Program-made: the position numbers and the translations under genes
Shown: one piece after another, positions 61,028-64,000 of the stretch
How positions within the stretch are numbered: the first letter of the stretch is position 1
How the letters are laid out: every line of letters starts with the position of its first letter
NCBI GenBank assembly: GCA_009617715.1
Contig: VTFK01000032.1
Span: forward strand, 682,001-746,000
DNA length: 64,000 bases
Source of the DNA: Plectrocnemia conspersa
Lineage: Eukaryota > Arthropoda > Insecta > Trichoptera > Polycentropodidae
Reading direction: 5' to 3'
The notes under the pieces: generated by a model
Database searches by the model: none
What the model was told of the DNA's origin: nothing
The model's input: the letters and a program-made list of their open reading frames with translations, nothing else

Positions 61028-62355
61028 CAGGGTGGGGCATAATGATTTCCCACATTTTAAACGGGATTAAAAAATAATCAAAGCTTTATAGAAAATAATT
61101 ATATATATTTATAAAAAGTATATAAAAAACAAATGGCGACCGTCACTGTCAATATATTGCTGAAGACGTTCTTGGTTTTTTTATTACTTTCGGATAATCT
61201 CAGTCAGAATTGCGTCAATTTCCTGTCTGATTCTTTTCTTAAAATCCTTGAGAGATTATTAAAGATATTTAAGAACCTTTTTTCCGTGGTACCCCCAAAG
61301 GAAAAAGTCACACGGACTTGACTAATAGGAAAGTAAGCCTCGTGATACATATTCAAGAGTTTCCCTAAGCCAACACTATTTTGTAAGAATATAGTTTTAA
61401 ATCGTCATACAGAATCTTCATCAAACTTTTGATAAATTGCTGAATTGTTGCTCTTAATGATTCCACACTTTATGGCGTTTTTGTTCTGCCAGGTAATTTA
61501 TTTTTACTGTGGAGTTTTATTTTTACTAATTTCATGAAGATCCAAATTTCATAGTAAAATCATGTTCAGATCTAGTGCATATACATTTTGTCCAAGCGCG
61601 AAGGGAGTACGGAACGCTATCAAAGAACGGTCGTTCTCATAATACGCTTGAACAACAAAACTCTGAAGTTCATTAGTTTAATTCACGACATGACCTAATC
61701 CAGGCATGGCGAACCTTTTTGGGTTCGCGTGCCAAAAATCCTCAAATATTATTCTTAGATCTTTATCTTAGAAAATATTTGATAATTAATAAAATTAAAT
61801 AAATTAATAATTCACAGATTATTTAATCAAGATTTTTTGAACTTGGAAATCGTTCACGTGCAATCCAAATTCTCAAACGTGCCACCTCGGGCACGCGTGC
61901 CCTAGGTTCACCATGCCTGACCTAATCTATCGAATTAAACATACTCTCCTGTTCTGTTTATTTTACATTTTTAAGTATGATCAAATATTAATATACATTA
62001 AAATACATAATAGTTCAATTCTGTAACCACTTAAAGATTGTAAGTACCGTAGTCTAAAAAGTCAATAATAACGTCTAAAGAGTGGAGCCAGCTAAAAATT
62101 ATAAAATTATCGGGAAATTTGTCTCATCTCTCAGGTCAGCCAACGAGAGCTCGAGATAAATACTAATGAAACTCTGATAAATATGTAGTACTACGGGGGG
62201 TGGTTCCCACTCATCCGGCCGTCACAAGCTGGGTGCCCGCCCATAAGGGTTGGACTCGTAGGGCCCTAGTACTCGTAGGGTTTACGCAATGGAACAAGTA
62301 GTAAAAATCGCAAGTACCTCTTTGAAATTTAGTATATCTTCAATGCCCCACCCTT
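61028..62355 (-). mobile_element. Mariner/Tc1-like transposon, 1.33 kb, degenerate, with nested hAT MITE
   Basis: The left end is TA|CAGGGTGGGGCAT (element from 61,028) and the right end is ATGCCCCACCCTT|TA (to 62,355), giving terminal inverted repeats with core GGGTGGGGCAT and a TA duplication on both sides. The size suits a Tc1/mariner-type element. Minus-strand translation of about 61,330-61,090 gives FGGTTEKR followed by a helix-rich segment with Leu/Ile at heptad-like spacing, consistent with the C-terminal tail of a mariner/Tc1-like transposase, but stops and frameshifts are present. A 219-bp hAT MITE (61,701-61,919) has inserted into it. The segment 62,195-62,290 is unusually GC-rich and I could not explain it. 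Ends and TA sites are seen directly; family placement is moderate. Confidence 0.65.
61701..61919. mobile_element. hAT-type MITE with perfect 8-bp target duplication
   Basis: A 219-bp element bounded by CAGGCATGGCGAACCT and AGGTTCACCATGCCTG (inverted, with small mismatches), with further complementary GCGTGCC/GGCACGC words just inside. It is flanked on both sides by the identical octamer ACCTAATC (61,693-61,700 and 61,920-61,927). An 8-bp duplication and CAG...CTG ends are hallmarks of hAT superfamily transposons. There is no coding capacity, so it is non-autonomous. It lies inside the mariner-like element 61,028-62,355 and is therefore younger than that insertion. Confidence 0.88.
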
Positions 62356-62914
62356 TATGTATGTATAAATAAAATAAAAAAAACAGTTCCTTAACTTAAC
62401 ATATATACCCTGTTCAAAAATCACAGTTAGTAGACATCATTTAATAAAATCATTAAATTGGTCCGCTTTTGCCAAATAAACCTATTTACATACATATTTC
62501 TAAAAAGGTGCATAATTGAGAATACTGATGATTTTGACTGCTTTTAATTAATTCCAAAAATGAAATGTTATTTTACAAATTTCAAACATTGAAAATTGTA
62601 GACATAAAAAGGTGTATATTTCAGTTGTACTTTTACCGTGGTTTATTTTTTCGTTAGCTATTCAAATATAAAGAAACTTTAAAAAATGGGTGCCGCATGA
62701 ACTGAATGAAAAATCGTCGTTATGAAGTAGTTCAGCGCTTCTTTTACAAAACAGAAACGATTTATTTCCTGTTCATATCGTTTTATAACTTGCGACAAAA
62801 AAAGGAGATCCTTTTCTATAACAGAATATAATTAATATAAAATAAAATCTTTAAGCCTCAGTATAATCCATTACAAATTTTTGAATCTTTTCAAAATGCA
62901 CAAAAAACTGTAAC

Positions 62915-63250
62915 GTCCGGTTCCTTTACTAGTCAATTAAAAAGGTCCAGTTCTCTCGCACGACAATGCGCGACCACACATCGCACGATTGACACTTTCG
63001 AAGCTAGTTACTAAGGCTTTGAAATGATTGATACATCCACCATAATCACCAGACATTTTTCCAACAGAGTACTTGTTTAGAAACTTAGGCAACTTCCTTA
63101 AAAAATGTGCATTTCTAGTACTCCGGAATTTTACATCATCAGAATCTCCAGCATAAATATACGCAATTGGCAATGTGTTGATTCTAATTATGCTTATTTA
63201 TATTAATAAATAAGAGAAAAGTGTATTAGAATTTGAAAATCTCTAATCGC
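62915..63250 (+). mobile_element. Mariner (SETMAR-like) transposase C-terminal relic
   Basis: Plus-strand translation from about 62,930 gives KGPVLSHDNARPHIAR, a leucine/lysine-rich helix, then IHPP-stop-SPDIFPTEYLF and LGNFLKKCAFL. HDNARPH and HPPxSPDxxPT are the blocks carrying the second and third catalytic aspartates of mariner transposases. At least two in-frame stops interrupt it, so it is a pseudogene fragment. It is a different mariner subfamily from the 8.9 and 57 kb copies, whose surviving blocks read SPDLAP and YGYDPETK. I saw no terminal repeats; boundaries are approximate. Confidence 0.75.
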
Positions 63251-63284
63251 ATATATTTTCATAGCAACCTAAAATAATTTTATT

Positions 63285-63308
63285 TCTCCCTCCCCTCCCT
63301 CTCCCCGC
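63285..63308 (+). repeat. Homopyrimidine tract
   Basis: TTTCTCCCTCCCCTCCCTCT and four more C residues: an unbroken pyrimidine run that could act as a strong polypyrimidine tract or form triplex DNA. The AG that follows (CCGCGAG, then ACAG) has no convincing exon after it. Confidence 0.5.
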
Positions 63309-64000
63309 GAGACAGTCTTCTGCGCCATGAGGTTCTGCCACCGCACTATTTTTATGATAATAAACGTGACATTCACATTTGGACTGTGTTTGTCATTAGA
63401 AAATATACAATAAATTAAGATATGTTTTAATAACTAGCACTACAAACTCTTGAATGTTAAATAGTGCATGTTTGCATTGAGCGACACTTGTGAAAACACT
63501 TTTTGAATGAGCGATTGTATTCATCGGCGTTTATATTTATAAATATTTTTTCTATTTGCATAGCATGCATGTGCATGTATTATCATATCGAAAACATGTA
63601 TGTCGATAGTGATACGTGTACCGGAATCGCATGCGCCGTTTAGAACTGAGATAAACCGATTTGACCTTCTGCTATTAATAAAATCGTTTAATTGTTTACG
63701 TTTTGAAATAAAGAGTTATTTTATTTTATCTGTAATGACTTAATCGTTATGAGGAATTGTATCGAAAACGATTACAGAATGCAAAAATTGATGAAAAATA
63801 TAACACTCGAGTGATACGTGAACGTTTTTATAGAGTCTATGTTATCAAACTATCGTTTCATGATAACAATAATTAAATGTTATTTATAGAACTGTTTTTT
63901 TTGGCTCGTAACTCAGCTAACAATTGCCATATCTAAAAATAGATTAAATTGACGGCCATTGTCTGGTGTGTTGACCAGTGGCGACTCGCGATTAAAAGTG

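Noticed and set aside
63285..63345. Possible exon after the strong pyrimidine tract
   Set aside because: No open segment with a plausible donor follows the AG.
1..64000. CRISPR arrays, operons, prophage or bacterial gene clusters
   Set aside because: Nothing of the kind; composition, splice signals and transposons indicate an insect nuclear genome.

Overview
The window looks like insect nuclear DNA: strongly AT-rich, without bacterial-style gene packing, and full of decayed transposons typical of insect genomes (mariner/Tc1, hAT and TTAA-target MITEs, a tRNA-derived SINE, probable solo LTRs). I cannot place the order. None of the longer open reading frames has the length or motifs of an intact single-exon gene.

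One protein-coding gene is supported, on the + strand. A CpG-rich, GC-rich island (about 12,840-13,300) looks like a promoter plus long 5' UTR. It ends in a short coding stretch that opens MYMKL and is cut by a strong GTGAGT donor after 13,304. The next supported exon is 60,106-60,251, a Gly/Pro/Ala-rich exon with a good acceptor and donor. The two join in frame (MYMKL-E-MGHES...), implying a first intron of about 46.8 kb. The gene continues past the window and I do not recognise it.

Layout: 1-12.6 kb is upstream DNA with SINE pieces, a composite repeat, a degenerate mariner (8.9-9.7 kb) and a hAT-like MITE (12.2-12.6 kb) just before the promoter. 13.3-60.1 kb is the presumed intron. It holds repeats and a handful of islands of higher GC and motif density that are candidate enhancers or alternative promoters (16.2, 23.5, 27.9, 33.0, 35.2, 40.3, 43.7, 51.0 and 53.2 kb). 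60.3-64 kb is downstream intron with a mariner-like element that contains a hAT MITE with a perfect 8-bp target duplication, and a second mariner transposase relic.

I did not find a new multi-gene system. The observations most worth checking are the long-intron gene model, a candidate cryptic exon at 33,044-33,115, a putative LTR family with conserved TATA/initiator spacing, two long hairpins, and a composite repeat whose inverted copy provides an empty-site comparison for a nested TTAA insertion. All homology statements are by eye.
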